The notes beneath the pieces are model-generated. The model saw only the letters and a list, made by a program, of their open reading frames with translations, searched no databases and had not been told where the DNA came from. 58,255 nt of DNA, from NCBI GenBank assembly GCA_964349355.1, contig CAYGFZ010000006.1:1-58255 (forward strand), read 5' to 3'. Below are positions 9,613-17,468 of the stretch, one piece after another. A program made the translations under genes and the position numbers. The stretch's first letter is position 1. Each line of letters opens with the position of its first letter. The stretch is from JAUVXE01 sp964349355. Lineage in GTDB: Bacteria > Actinomycetota > Coriobacteriia > Anaerosomatales > SLCP01.

Positions 9613-10613
9613 GATAGCTCTCCCGAAATGATGAGTTCCTGGATGTAGGCGCGCGTCTCGGCAGATCCGGGCGAGGACATGACCTCCATCACGAACGCTT
9701 GGAGGAGCATTTGCACGCCGATGATGAATGGCAGCACGGCGATCATGACCGTCCCGACGCTCGCGGTGTGGTCGGTGACGATAGAGCGGGTCCAGTGGTA
9801 GCCGCCGAAGATGACACCGAAGCCGATAGCCATCGCCGCACTCGCGACGAGGACCCCCACCGCACCGAAGTCGATGACGAGGTACTTGCTGCTCATGCGC
9901 GTCGCCCAGCGGGTGAGCAGACGAGGCGGGAAGGTCAACATGACCCGCGGGATGCTCACGCCCGAGACCTCGCTGCCATACAAGGTCGAGGTGGGCACAT
10001 CGACGACTCGTGCGCCGAGCGAGTTCAGTCGGATGAGCATGTCGTTCTCGAAGAAGTAGTCCTCGGCGATCGAGTCGATATCGAGAAGTGAGAGGAAGCT
10101 GGTGCGGATGGCTGTAAAGCCGCACTGTGAGTCGAAGACGTGCCAGTATCCGCTTGCGACTTTGGTAAGAAACGACAGGAACACGTTGCCGAGTTTGCGG
10201 GTGAGCGGCATCCCGGTGGTGGAGCGGGGGAGACGGAATCGGTTGCCCTTCGTGTAATCCGCGTGGCCGGTCAGTATCGGCCGCAGTAGACGTTCGATCT
10301 CCTCGGCGGGCATCTGTCCGTCGGAGTCCATCTTGAAGACGATGTCGTGACTGCCCTTGAGCGCGGCACGGTACCCGGTGCACATGGCGCCGCCGACCCC
10401 GCGATTGTGCTCGTGTCGGATCACGGTGACGCGCAAATCGCTGACCGCGACAGCGGCCGCAGCCGTGTCGTCAGTGCTCGCGTCATCGACGACGTAGATC
10501 GTGTCGACCCACTCGGGTACGGCACGGATCACCTCGGCGATATGCTCCGACTCGTTATGCGCGGGCATCACGACAGCGACGCCCGCAGCGAGGTTACTCG
10601 AACTGTGCATCAC
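9609..10613 (-). CDS. GT2 polyprenyl-phosphate glycosyltransferase with C-terminal membrane segments
   Basis: A 334-residue enzyme. Residues 10-230 are a GT-A fold of family 2: VVMPAHNESEHI, then VVDDASTDDT for nucleotide binding and a DSDG metal-binding motif (residues 95-98 region). Two hydrophobic segments near residues 245-310 hold it at the membrane, as in dolichyl-phosphate mannose synthase-like and ArnC-like enzymes. It should transfer a nucleotide sugar to undecaprenyl phosphate on the inner face. It is the first gene of the cassette; the 4-TM protein overlaps it by 4 nt. The start is GTG 10613 or ATG 10610 behind AGGGAA. Donor sugar unknown. Confidence 0.85.
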   Translation of the reverse strand: MMHSSSNLAAGVAVVMPAHNESEHIAEVIRAVPEWVDTIYVVDDASTDDTAAAAVAVSDLRVTVIRHEHNRGVGGAMCTGYRAALKGSHDIVFKMDSDGQMPAEEIERLLRPILTGHADYTKGNRFRLPRSTTGMPLTRKLGNVFLSFLTKVASGYWHVFDSQCGFTAIRTSFLSLLDIDSIAEDYFFENDMLIRLNSLGARVVDVPTSTLYGSEVSGVSIPRVMLTFPPRLLTRWATRMSSKYLVIDFGAVGVLVASAAMAIGFGVIFGGYHWTRSIVTDHTASVGTVMIAVLPFIIGVQMLLQAFVMEVMSSPGSAETRAYIQELIISGELS

Positions 10614-10637
10614 AGACGGTTCCCTGCAAGAAGAAGT

Positions 10638-10670
10638 GACGGTGCGGCAATGGTAGCACTCGCAACCGTC
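10638..10670 (-). terminator. Candidate terminator after the 10.7-11.2 kb minus-strand gene
   Basis: Directly after the TGA stop (minus strand) GACGGTTGCG pairs with CGCACCGTC with one bulged base and a 14-nt loop, followed by ACTTCTTCTTG. This is a plausible intrinsic terminator separating the hypothetical gene from the downstream GT2. One arm is part of the 26-bp repeat. Confidence 0.45.
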
Positions 10671-10686
10671 AGTCGTCTTGCTGCGT
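10661..10686 (+). repeat. 26-bp direct repeat, right copy
   Basis: Matches 7766-7791 at 25 of 26 positions. It spans the last codons and TGA of the hypothetical gene at 10669-11211. With the left copy it flanks a 2.9-kb segment holding the ArnC/E/T-like cassette. Confidence 0.8.
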
Positions 10687-11211
10687 GTCGCCCTCCCGGG
10701 TGGACTCCGGCTGCGGAGCGGGCGCGGGCGCGGGCTCGGCTACTGGCTGCTCTGTTACGTAGCCGGTCGGCGCCAGTGCTTCCCGCAACGCCGGCTCGCT
10801 TGTGTAGGACTGGCAGTAGTCGATCTCGACGCGCGGTCCGTCCTCGTAGACGGTGACCAGGCCTACGCCAGCCTCAGTGGAGAGGGTGTCGAAGATGACA
10901 GCCGCGGCGTCCTCGGCGCTGACTTCGGCCGGGAGTTGAAGTTCGATGGTGGCGAAGGCGCACTCGTCAACGGTGGCGATGATGCGCGAGACCTTGCCGT
11001 CGACCATGGTGGCGGTGTTCGCGCCACGTCCTGCGATAACGGCGATGGCGACTACGGCCACCACACCAACGATCACGATGATGAGACGCGGAGAGAGTCG
11101 CTTCGCCGAGGAGGACTGCTGCTTGGCCTTCGCCATGGGTTGGTCCATCTGGGCTTTGGCGGGCGTCTCCTGAACCTGCGAGGCCTGTCGCATACGCTTT
11201 CCCTTGCCCAC
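10669..11211 (-). CDS. Single-pass membrane protein with possible ferredoxin-like outer domain
   Basis: A 180-residue protein that I do not recognise. A basic, Gln/Ala-rich cytoplasmic tail (1-42) is followed by one membrane segment (43-63, LIIVIVGVVAVVAIAVI). Residues about 70-150 have a beta-alpha-beta-beta-alpha-beta pattern with two cysteines (CAFATIEL and YCQS), reminiscent of heavy-metal-associated/ferredoxin-like folds but lacking the CxxC metal site. The tail is rich in Pro, Ala and Glu (PAPAPAPQP). GTG 11211 is preceded by AGGAGA. The last six residues are encoded by the 26-bp repeat, so the C-terminus may have been altered by the duplication. Function unknown. Confidence 0.65.
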   Translation of the reverse strand: MGKGKRMRQASQVQETPAKAQMDQPMAKAKQQSSSAKRLSPRLIIVIVGVVAVVAIAVIAGRGANTATMVDGKVSRIIATVDECAFATIELQLPAEVSAEDAAAVIFDTLSTEAGVGLVTVYEDGPRVEIDYCQSYTSEPALREALAPTGYVTEQPVAEPAPAPAPQPESTREGDTQQDD

Positions 11212-11343
11212 TAGCGTTCTCCTGACACTCGGCGTCGATATAGGTCGTAAGTGTACCAGGGAGTTATGAAGAGTTTGAGGAGGTCGTTTGGTGCGTCGCG
11301 CCTTTGGGCGGGCAGCCTACGGGAATAAACACCAAAACACGAA

Positions 11344-11365
11344 GGCGATTGGGGGTATAATCGCC
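11344..11365 (+). promoter_or_regulatory. Candidate promoter/operator for the Fic gene
   Basis: A perfect TATAAT (11356-11361) lies 47 bp upstream of the Fic start, inside a 7-bp dyad (GGCGATT / AATCGCC, 8-bp spacer). A repressor bound to the dyad would cover the -10 box. No good -35 hexamer is seen. Confidence 0.45.
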
Positions 11366-11408
11366 AGACGCAGTCAAGGAGCCAGACGACCAGTTCAGGC
11401 GGGAGCCG

Positions 11409-12611
11409 ATGTTTACGTATCACGTCACCAGCGAGATCGAGGCACAGCTCGCGAGAATCGAGGCACTGCGTGCCGAGGTCGATCGTCAGGGCCCCCTGCC
11501 GCGCGTCTGGCTGGGCAGGACGCGGCGGGACCTCGAGGCGGAGGCCACTGCGGCCTCGGTGCGCCTCGAGGGCATCAGCGTGACGGCAGACGAAGCACGC
11601 CGGATCCTCGCCGGCGACCCGCCGGCCACGGTGGAGGCGGAGGATGTGGAGCACGTGCTCGGCTACCGTGAGGCGATGGCTCTCGTGCTCGGCCGGGCCG
11701 ACGATCCCGCTTTCATCTATCAGCGCGAACTCCTGCTCGGCATTCACAGGGCAGTCATGGGAGGGTCGTGGGCCGAGGAAGCCGGGCGCGCGCGCCGCAT
11801 TCAGAACCGGCTCGTGGACCGCGCGAGCGGCCGGGAGCTCTTTCTGCCACCACCGCCCGCGGACGTACCGGGTCTGCTCGACGAGATGTGCGCGCTCCTG
11901 GGCACCGAGGATGCGCCGGCGCCCGTGGCAAGCGCCCTCGGACACGTCCGCCTCACGGCGATCCACCCGTTCCGTGACGGCAACGGCAGGACGGCGCGCA
12001 TAGTCGCGTCGCTTGAGATGTACCGGGGCGGGTACCGCTCACCCTTCTTCACGAGCCTGGAAGAGTGGTGGGGCCGGCATCCCGAGCGCTACTACGCCGC
12101 GTTCGAGTGTCTTGGGACGCGCTTCGAGCTTGCGGCCGATGTGACACCGTTCGTGCTCGCCCACGTGGAGGCTCAGGCCACGCAGGCCGAGGCGCTGTCA
12201 CTGCGCAACGCGACCGAGCGCGCTCTGTGGACGGTGCTCGAGGACGTCGTTGTGCACGATCTCGCGATGAACGAGCGCGCGGCTCACGCGCTCTACGACG
12301 CGCTCTTTGGCCGGACGGTCACCAACCGCTACTATCGCGAGCTCGCCGACGTGTCCGACGTGACCGCGGTAGGCGACCTGAGGCGTCTCGTCGCAGCCGG
12401 ATTGCTCGAGCCGAGAGGTGGCGGCCGGACTTCGCACTACGTAGGTGCCGGGCGTTTGCTCGACATCGTCGCAGAGGCGGCGGGTGCCGGGGAGACCGTC
12501 GCTGCGGTGACGGGATACTGCGAGCGCGCCGACGCGCTCATCGCCAACCTTGCATCGCGTATGCAGGGCGGCGAGGTACGCGAGGACTCCGTGCCGTACT
12601 GCGCAGGGTAG
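11409..12611 (+). CDS. Fic-domain AMPylase with N-terminal inhibitory motif
   Basis: A 400-residue Fic protein. The active-site loop HPFRDGNGR at residues 186-194 keeps every canonical residue (His186 as general base, Asp190 for metal, Arg194 for the phosphates), so AMP or a related nucleotide group is likely moved onto a protein hydroxyl. Residues 50-55 read SVRLEG, matching the (S/T)xxxE(G/N) inhibitory helix, placed N-terminal as in class II Fic; Glu54 would block ATP. The C-terminal half (about 270-350) looks like a winged helix, common in Fic proteins of mobile islands. GGCGGGAG precedes the ATG. Target unknown; a defence, toxin-like or regulatory role is possible. Confidence 0.9.
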   Translation: MFTYHVTSEIEAQLARIEALRAEVDRQGPLPRVWLGRTRRDLEAEATAASVRLEGISVTADEARRILAGDPPATVEAEDVEHVLGYREAMALVLGRADDPAFIYQRELLLGIHRAVMGGSWAEEAGRARRIQNRLVDRASGRELFLPPPPADVPGLLDEMCALLGTEDAPAPVASALGHVRLTAIHPFRDGNGRTARIVASLEMYRGGYRSPFFTSLEEWWGRHPERYYAAFECLGTRFELAADVTPFVLAHVEAQATQAEALSLRNATERALWTVLEDVVVHDLAMNERAAHALYDALFGRTVTNRYYRELADVSDVTAVGDLRRLVAAGLLEPRGGGRTSHYVGAGRLLDIVAEAAGAGETVAAVTGYCERADALIANLASRMQGGEVREDSVPYCAG

Positions 12612-12673
12612 GGCGATCTCCCCCGCGGACACCGTTTGGACACCTGCGATACTCTGAATCCGAGGTCTGGCAA

Positions 12674-12714
12674 TTACTCAACGTATTGAGTAAAATTACT
12701 CAGTGAGTTGAGTA
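12674..12714. promoter_or_regulatory. Two-copy TTACTCA/TGAGTAA operator-like element
   Basis: Copy one is a perfect dyad, TTACTCAA-CGTA-TTGAGTAA (12674-12693). Copy two (12696-12714) is TTACTCA-GTGAG-TTGAGTA. The copies start exactly 22 bp apart, two helical turns, on one DNA face. The element sits 34-74 bp upstream of the AAA ATPase start, in AT-rich DNA unlike its surroundings. It is best explained as a cooperative operator at the ATPase promoter. Confidence 0.65.
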
Positions 12715-12747
12715 GTAGCCAATCGAGTCGATCTCAGGAGGTACCGG

Positions 12748-13920
12748 ATGTACGCACGCCCCATCGACGAGCTGCTGACCGAGCGCCTGCGTGCCCCCAG
12801 GGGGTTCATCCAGGTCGTCGCCGGTCCACGCCAGGTCGGCAAGACCACATCGGTCACGCGGGTTCTCCAAGAGGTGTCCGTGCGACACCGCTATGTGAGC
12901 GCGGACTCCCCCTCGACGCAGACGGCGGCATGGCTGCGCCAGCAGTGGGAGACAGCTCGCATCGAGGCCGGCGGCGAACCATACATACTCGCCCTCGACG
13001 AGATCCAGAAGATTCCCGGCTGGTCCGATGAGGTCAAGGCGCTCTTCGATGAGGACGTGCGGGCCGAGCGCGACCTGCGTGTCGTGCTTCTCGGCTCATC
13101 ACCGCTGCTGATGCAATCGGGCCTGACAGAGAGTCTGGCGGGCCGGTTCGAGACGCTGCGATGGACGCACTGGACGTTTTCCGAGTGCCGGGTCGCATTT
13201 GGCTGGGACGTTGAGACGTTTCTGTTCTTTGGCGGATATCCGGGCGCGGCGCGGCTGGTCGATGACGTGGAGCGTTGGCGTTCGTACGTGGTGGATTCAC
13301 TGATCGAGACGTCCGTGTCGCGAGACATCCTCCTCATGGCCCGCGTGGACAAACCGGCGCTGTTGCGTCAACTCTTTGGCCTGGCGTGCGCGTACTCCGG
13401 ACAGGTGCTGTCGTACACGAAGATCCTCGGGCAGCTGGCCGACGCGGGCAATACCACGACACTTGCGCACTACCTCACGTTACTGCAGGGAGCCGGTCTC
13501 GTGACCGGGCTTCCCAAGTACACCGGCTCCGAGGTTCGCAAGCGCGCCTCGAGTCCCAAGCTGCAGGTTATGAACACGGCACTGATGACGGCGCTCTCCG
13601 GTATGTCGCCTGCCGGGGCACGCGCTGACACGGCCTGGTGGGGCCGGCTCGTTGAATCCGCCGTCGGCGCCTACTTGCTGGCCGGAGAGTCAGCCGACGG
13701 GCCGGGCGTCCGTTACTGGCGAGAAGGGGCAGCCGAGGTCGATTTCGTGCTCGGTGCAGGCGACAACGTGTGGGCGATCGAGGTCAAGAGCGGTCCTGCG
13801 AGCCGCGATCATGCGGGGACGGCAGCATTCCTGCGCCGTTATCCGGACGCACGGCCGATTATGGTTGGTGGCGACGGCATCGCGCTCGAGAGCTTCCTGG
13901 CGGGCGAGACAGGGTTGTAG
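12748..13920 (+). CDS. DUF4143-type AAA ATPase (ATP-binding protein)
   Basis: A 390-residue protein of the AAA_14/DUF4143 type. Walker A GPRQVGKTT lies at residues 26-34, a Walker B-like ALDEIQKIPG near 90, and an arginine-containing SSPL/LAGRFE segment follows, as usual for the family. The C-terminal DUF4143 region ends with a PD-(D/E)XK-like signature (EVDFVL near 330, then AIEVKSG near 344). AGGAGG precedes ATG 12748. These proteins are common in archaea and anaerobes, often in variable islands, and their role is still unclear. Its 3' end lies about 25 bp from the break point of a truncated DUF1016 gene, suggesting recent recombination. A second, divergent family member is at 46593-47840. 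Confidence 0.85.
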   Translation: MYARPIDELLTERLRAPRGFIQVVAGPRQVGKTTSVTRVLQEVSVRHRYVSADSPSTQTAAWLRQQWETARIEAGGEPYILALDEIQKIPGWSDEVKALFDEDVRAERDLRVVLLGSSPLLMQSGLTESLAGRFETLRWTHWTFSECRVAFGWDVETFLFFGGYPGAARLVDDVERWRSYVVDSLIETSVSRDILLMARVDKPALLRQLFGLACAYSGQVLSYTKILGQLADAGNTTTLAHYLTLLQGAGLVTGLPKYTGSEVRKRASSPKLQVMNTALMTALSGMSPAGARADTAWWGRLVESAVGAYLLAGESADGPGVRYWREGAAEVDFVLGAGDNVWAIEVKSGPASRDHAGTAAFLRRYPDARPIMVGGDGIALESFLAGETGL

Positions 13921-14423
13921 GTCGCTCGTGCAGTGCTGGAGAACCCCTGTTCAAGGATCGCGGCTTCTAATTCTGACTCGGTATGCTTCGCAGGCAGGCC
14001 GAGGAAGTCCAGCACGTACGGATCACGGAACAGGATGCCCGGCTCGTCGGCATCAGCGAGCGCAACGATCTCGACGAGATGACTCCAGCTCAATTGTTGC
14101 GACAGTGTCGCAACAATTGAGCCGTCAGTGAAGTCGTCCGCGAACTGAATCATCCGGAGGAGGTTGGACCTGCTCCAGCCCCGGCCGTACTGCTCGGCCA
14201 GACGCATCGCCAGTCGTTTAACCACCGCTTGTCCATACATCGCTCGCTCGCCGCCCAGTACCTCATCCCGCACGCGTTTGCCGGCGCTCCAGTAGAGCAT
14301 GACGAGTTCGCTGTTCACTGCAGTAGCAGACCTGGTTCGCGCATGCTCGATGAGTTCGCTGATGTCACCGAAGAGTGCGTCCTCGGCGGTCCTGGTGATT
14401 GACTCTTCTCCCCGGGCGGTCAT
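13839..14423 (-). pseudogene. Truncated DUF1016/YhcG-like gene (N-terminal domain only)
   Basis: The first about 160 residues match the DUF1016 N-terminal domain: ELVMLYWSAGKRV, YGRGWSRSNLLRM and the family-typical ATLSQQLSWSHLVEI. The family normally continues into a PD-(D/E)XK nuclease domain (about 340 residues in all), which is absent. After AAILEQGFSS, near 13945, the frame runs into DNA antisense to the DUF4143 gene, giving about 30 unrelated residues before the stop. So the nuclease half is lost and the product is probably non-functional as a nuclease. The break lies just past the end of the oppositely oriented ATPase gene. Confidence 0.8.
14088..14122. repeat. Perfect 35-bp palindrome inside the DUF1016 remnant
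   Basis: Two perfect 17-bp arms (left arm GCTCAATTGTTGCGACA) flank a single central G. It encodes the conserved SIVATLSQQLS segment of DUF1016, so it overlaps a functional protein motif. Such a long perfect dyad within a codon-constrained motif is unusual and could be a protein-binding or recombination site. Confidence 0.9.
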
Positions 14424-14436
14424 GGTCTTGTCTCCT

Positions 14437-14465
14437 GTTCACACATCACGCGTGTTCGTGTGAAC
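14437..14465. promoter_or_regulatory. Inverted repeat upstream of the DUF1016 gene
   Basis: GTTCACAC and GTGTGAAC face each other across 13 bp, 14 bp upstream of the minus-strand DUF1016 start. Placement fits an operator over the promoter or leader. The adjoining 14466-14679 holds no gene that I can support. Confidence 0.45.
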
Positions 14466-14679
14466 CCAGTGTAGGGAGCCCACCTTAACTACGCCTGCAC
14501 GGATTCTTACCGCTGGGCACGATCAGGCTTGGTGAGCTCGACGAGGTGCGCTGTCGCTCGGTGTGGAGGGACGTCGTGTGGGCGGTTCGGTCTGGGCATC
14601 ATCTCCCCAAGGGCACAGCAGTAGCAGGGTGCTATGGGCGCCAAGCGAAATCGCGTGCAGCAAGTGCAGCAAGCTCATT

Positions 14680-15189
14680 TTATTGTCACTGTTGGGCGTC
14701 AGGTTCGTGATCTCGGCGGTCCCTCTGGAGAGTTCCGTGTTGCGTGAGGTGGACGTTGGCGGAACAGCGCGGCTGTATGAGAATCTCAGTGCCGACACGC
14801 CTGCGTTCGTAGCGCACGGCGTTCGTGTGGCTGTTGATCGCGAGACGCTCCTGGACGAGATGGAGCAAGCTCCGCTCTCCGAACTGCGTGCGAGTGTCTA
14901 CGTGGTCGAGGAGGTCGCAAGAGAGCAGTCTCTCCAAGTCAGGCGAGGACCTGCTCCGGCATACGGTTCATCCCGGATCGAGTTTCAGAACGTGTCCTCA
15001 GTCGCCTATAGCGTGGAGAGCACGCATGCGGGTTATCTCTGCATCATGGTGCCGAGTGACCTTGGGTGGCGCGTGTTCGTCGACGGCGAGCAGGCCGTGG
15101 TGCTACAGACACACGGAGCGTTCGTTGCGGTTCAGGTTCCTGCAGGCACCAGCAAGGTGAGCGTCGAGCCCACCTCTCTCGTTTGGTGA
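14680..15189 (+). pseudogene. 3' fragment duplicated from the YfhO-like membrane protein gene
   Basis: In-frame from 14680 to the TGA at 15189, this encodes the last 169 residues of the protein at 56073-58145, with no indel over 510 bp and about 28 residue differences. The upstream part of the open frame (14563-14679) has no similarity to the parent and no membrane segments, so the fragment lacks its N-terminal about 520 residues and cannot act as the parent does. The frame is intact without internal stops, so it is either young or still selected. It is a direct repeat with 57636-58145 and marks the left edge of the glycan locus. Confidence 0.85.
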
Positions 15190-15298
15190 ATTGGAGGGCA
15201 CGTCAGAAGGCGCCCGAGAAGTCGCAGCACCGGGTGCATCGTGCAGCACTAACAAGTATCCTTGCAAGTGATGTCGTCACGATTTCGAGAGGTCGCCC

Positions 15299-16309
15299 AT
15301 GCTTACAGGCAAGTCCATCCTTGTCACCGGCGGTACCGGCTCGTTCGGCAAGAAGTTCGTCGAGACCGTGCTTGAGCGCTATCCGCAAATCGAACGCCTC
15401 GTGGTCTTCTCACGTGATGAGCTCAAACAGTTCGAGATGGCGCAGCGGTTCAGCCCGCACGAGCACCCGCAGCTACGGTACTTCATCGGCGATGTCCGCG
15501 ACAAAGACCGACTCTGGCGCGCGCTTGAGGGTATCGACATCGTCGTGCACGCGGCGGCCCTCAAGCATGTGCCCGTGTGCGAGTACAATCCCTTCGAGGC
15601 AATCAAGACCAACGTGCTCGGCGCCCAAAACGTCATCGAGGCCTCCATCGACCGGGGCGTGAAGCGGGTCGTCGCGCTGTCGACCGATAAGGCGGCCGCG
15701 CCCATTAACCTGTACGGCGCCACGAAGCTCGCATCAGATAAGCTCTTTGTCGCGGCGAACAATTTTCGCGGACCCCACGACATTAAGTTCTCGGTGGTGC
15801 GCTACGGCAACGTCATGGGCAGTCGCGGCAGCGTAATTCCGTTCTTCCTGGCGAAACGTGCCGAAGGCTGTGTGTCTATTACCGATGAGCGCATGACGCG
15901 TTTCAACATCTCACTCGAAGAGGGGGTGGACCTCGTCCTCTACGCGCTCGAGCATATGTGGGGCGGCGAGATCTTCGTGCCCAAGATTCCCAGCTACCGC
16001 ATCACCGACGTGGCTGAGGCGGTCGCTCCTGAGTGCGAGCGGGAGGTCATCGGTATCCGTCCGGGAGAGAAGCTCCACGAGGAGATGATCACCGAGACCG
16101 ATGCGCTCGCTACGCTCGAGTTCGATGACTACTTCGTGATCATGCCCTCCACGCCGCTCTGGGACGCCGAGGAGTACGCGACAGCGTTCAGCGGCAAGCG
16201 CTGCGAGCCGGGTTTCCGCTACAACAGCGGCACTAACACAGAGTGGCTCAGCGTCGAGGAGTTGCGCGCACTCATCCGCGCGCATGTCGATCCGAGCTTC
16301 GAGGTCTAG
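15299..16309 (+). CDS. pseB: UDP-GlcNAc 4,6-dehydratase (inverting), PseB
   Basis: A 336-residue short-chain dehydrogenase-type enzyme. It makes UDP-2-acetamido-2,6-dideoxy-L-arabino-hexos-4-ulose, the first step to pseudaminic acid. GGTGSFGKK (residues 11-19) binds the nicotinamide cofactor. The run HAAALKHVPVCEYNPFEAI and the active-site pair STDKAAAP and YGATK are the family hallmark, distinct from RmlB-type dehydratases. The C-terminal part (TRFNISLEEGVD) also fits PseB/FlaA1. GAGAGGT precedes the ATG. It is first of six tightly coupled genes; the 109 bp before it presumably hold the promoter, though I see no convincing boxes. Confidence 0.95.
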   Translation: MLTGKSILVTGGTGSFGKKFVETVLERYPQIERLVVFSRDELKQFEMAQRFSPHEHPQLRYFIGDVRDKDRLWRALEGIDIVVHAAALKHVPVCEYNPFEAIKTNVLGAQNVIEASIDRGVKRVVALSTDKAAAPINLYGATKLASDKLFVAANNFRGPHDIKFSVVRYGNVMGSRGSVIPFFLAKRAEGCVSITDERMTRFNISLEEGVDLVLYALEHMWGGEIFVPKIPSYRITDVAEAVAPECEREVIGIRPGEKLHEEMITETDALATLEFDDYFVIMPSTPLWDAEEYATAFSGKRCEPGFRYNSGTNTEWLSVEELRALIRAHVDPSFEV

Positions 16310-16313
16310 CGCG

Positions 16314-17468
16314 ATGATCCCATACGGCAGACAGTCGATATCAGAAGACGACATAGCGGCCGTCGTCGAGGTGCTGCGCTCGCCGCTCATCACCCAGGGA
16401 CCGGTCGCCACGCGCTTCGAGCAGACGGTCGCCGAGTACTGCGGCGCGGACTACGCGGTGGCAGTGGCCAACGGCACGGCTGCGCTCCACGTTGCGGTCA
16501 TGGCGCTCGGGCTCGGGCCGGGGGGTCTGCTGTGGACCTCACCCAACACCTTCGTGGCGTCTGCGAACTGCGCCCGGTATGTAGGCGCCGACGTCGACTT
16601 CGTCGACATCGACCCGGCCACATTGAACATGAGCGTCGAGGCGCTTGCCGCCAAGCTCGAGGCGGCCGAGCGGCTCGGCCGCCTTCCGGATGTGGTCGTG
16701 CCCGTCGACTTCGCCGGGGTGTCGTGCGACATGGCAGCGATCAGGGATCTGGCCGACCGGTACGGGTTCCGCATCCTCGAGGATGCGTCGCACGCCATTG
16801 GCGGGAGGTACCGCGACGAGCCGGTCGGCTCGTGTCGCTACTCGGATGTGGTGACGTTCAGCTTCCACCCGGTCAAGATCATCACGTCAGGCGAGGGCGG
16901 GATGGTCCTCACCAACGACGAGGGTATAGCGGAGCGCGCGCGGCGATTGCACACCCACGGCATCACCCGCGAGACGTCGCTCATGCGTGGCGAGTCCGAT
17001 GGACCGTGGTCCTACCAGCAGCTCGAACTCGGGTTCAACTACCGCATCACCGACATACAGGCCGCGCTCGCGCTCAGTCAGATGAGCCGACTCGATGCGT
17101 TCGTGGCGCGCCGCAACGAGATCGCTGCGCGCTACCGGGAGGCGTTCTCAGGGATGCCGGTGCGGTGTCAGGAGGTACCGGCAGACACGCTCTCTGCGTA
17201 TCACCTGTTCGTCATCGAGCTCGAGCGCCACGATCGCGCTGCGGTCTACGACCGCCTGCGCGAGCATGGCGTGGGCTCTGCCGTCCACTACATCCCGGTG
17301 CACCTGCAGCCGTACTACCGGGACCTCGGGTTCGAGAGGGGAGACTTCCCCAACGCCGAGGCGTACTACGAGCGGGCGATCACGCTGCCGTGCTACCCGG
17401 ATCTGACCGAGGAGGAGCAGGATGTGGTTGTCTCCGGGCTCAGGCGAGCTCTTGAGAGCGATGCCTAA
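16314..17468 (+). CDS. pseC: UDP-4-amino-4,6-dideoxy-N-acetyl-beta-L-altrosamine transaminase, PseC
   Basis: A 384-residue DegT/DnrJ-type PLP enzyme that aminates C4 of the PseB product. The PLP lysine is Lys188 in SFHPVKIITSGEGG, and MIPYGRQSISEDDI at the start plus SPLITQGP are typical of PseC. ATG 16314, four bases after the pseB stop, is preferred over the frame extension that would start inside pseB. It overlaps pseG by 8 nt, so translation is coupled. Its product is the acceptor for the formyl or acetyl group added at N4. Confidence 0.93.
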   Translation: MIPYGRQSISEDDIAAVVEVLRSPLITQGPVATRFEQTVAEYCGADYAVAVANGTAALHVAVMALGLGPGGLLWTSPNTFVASANCARYVGADVDFVDIDPATLNMSVEALAAKLEAAERLGRLPDVVVPVDFAGVSCDMAAIRDLADRYGFRILEDASHAIGGRYRDEPVGSCRYSDVVTFSFHPVKIITSGEGGMVLTNDEGIAERARRLHTHGITRETSLMRGESDGPWSYQQLELGFNYRITDIQAALALSQMSRLDAFVARRNEIAARYREAFSGMPVRCQEVPADTLSAYHLFVIELERHDRAAVYDRLREHGVGSAVHYIPVHLQPYYRDLGFERGDFPNAEAYYERAITLPCYPDLTEEEQDVVVSGLRRALESDA

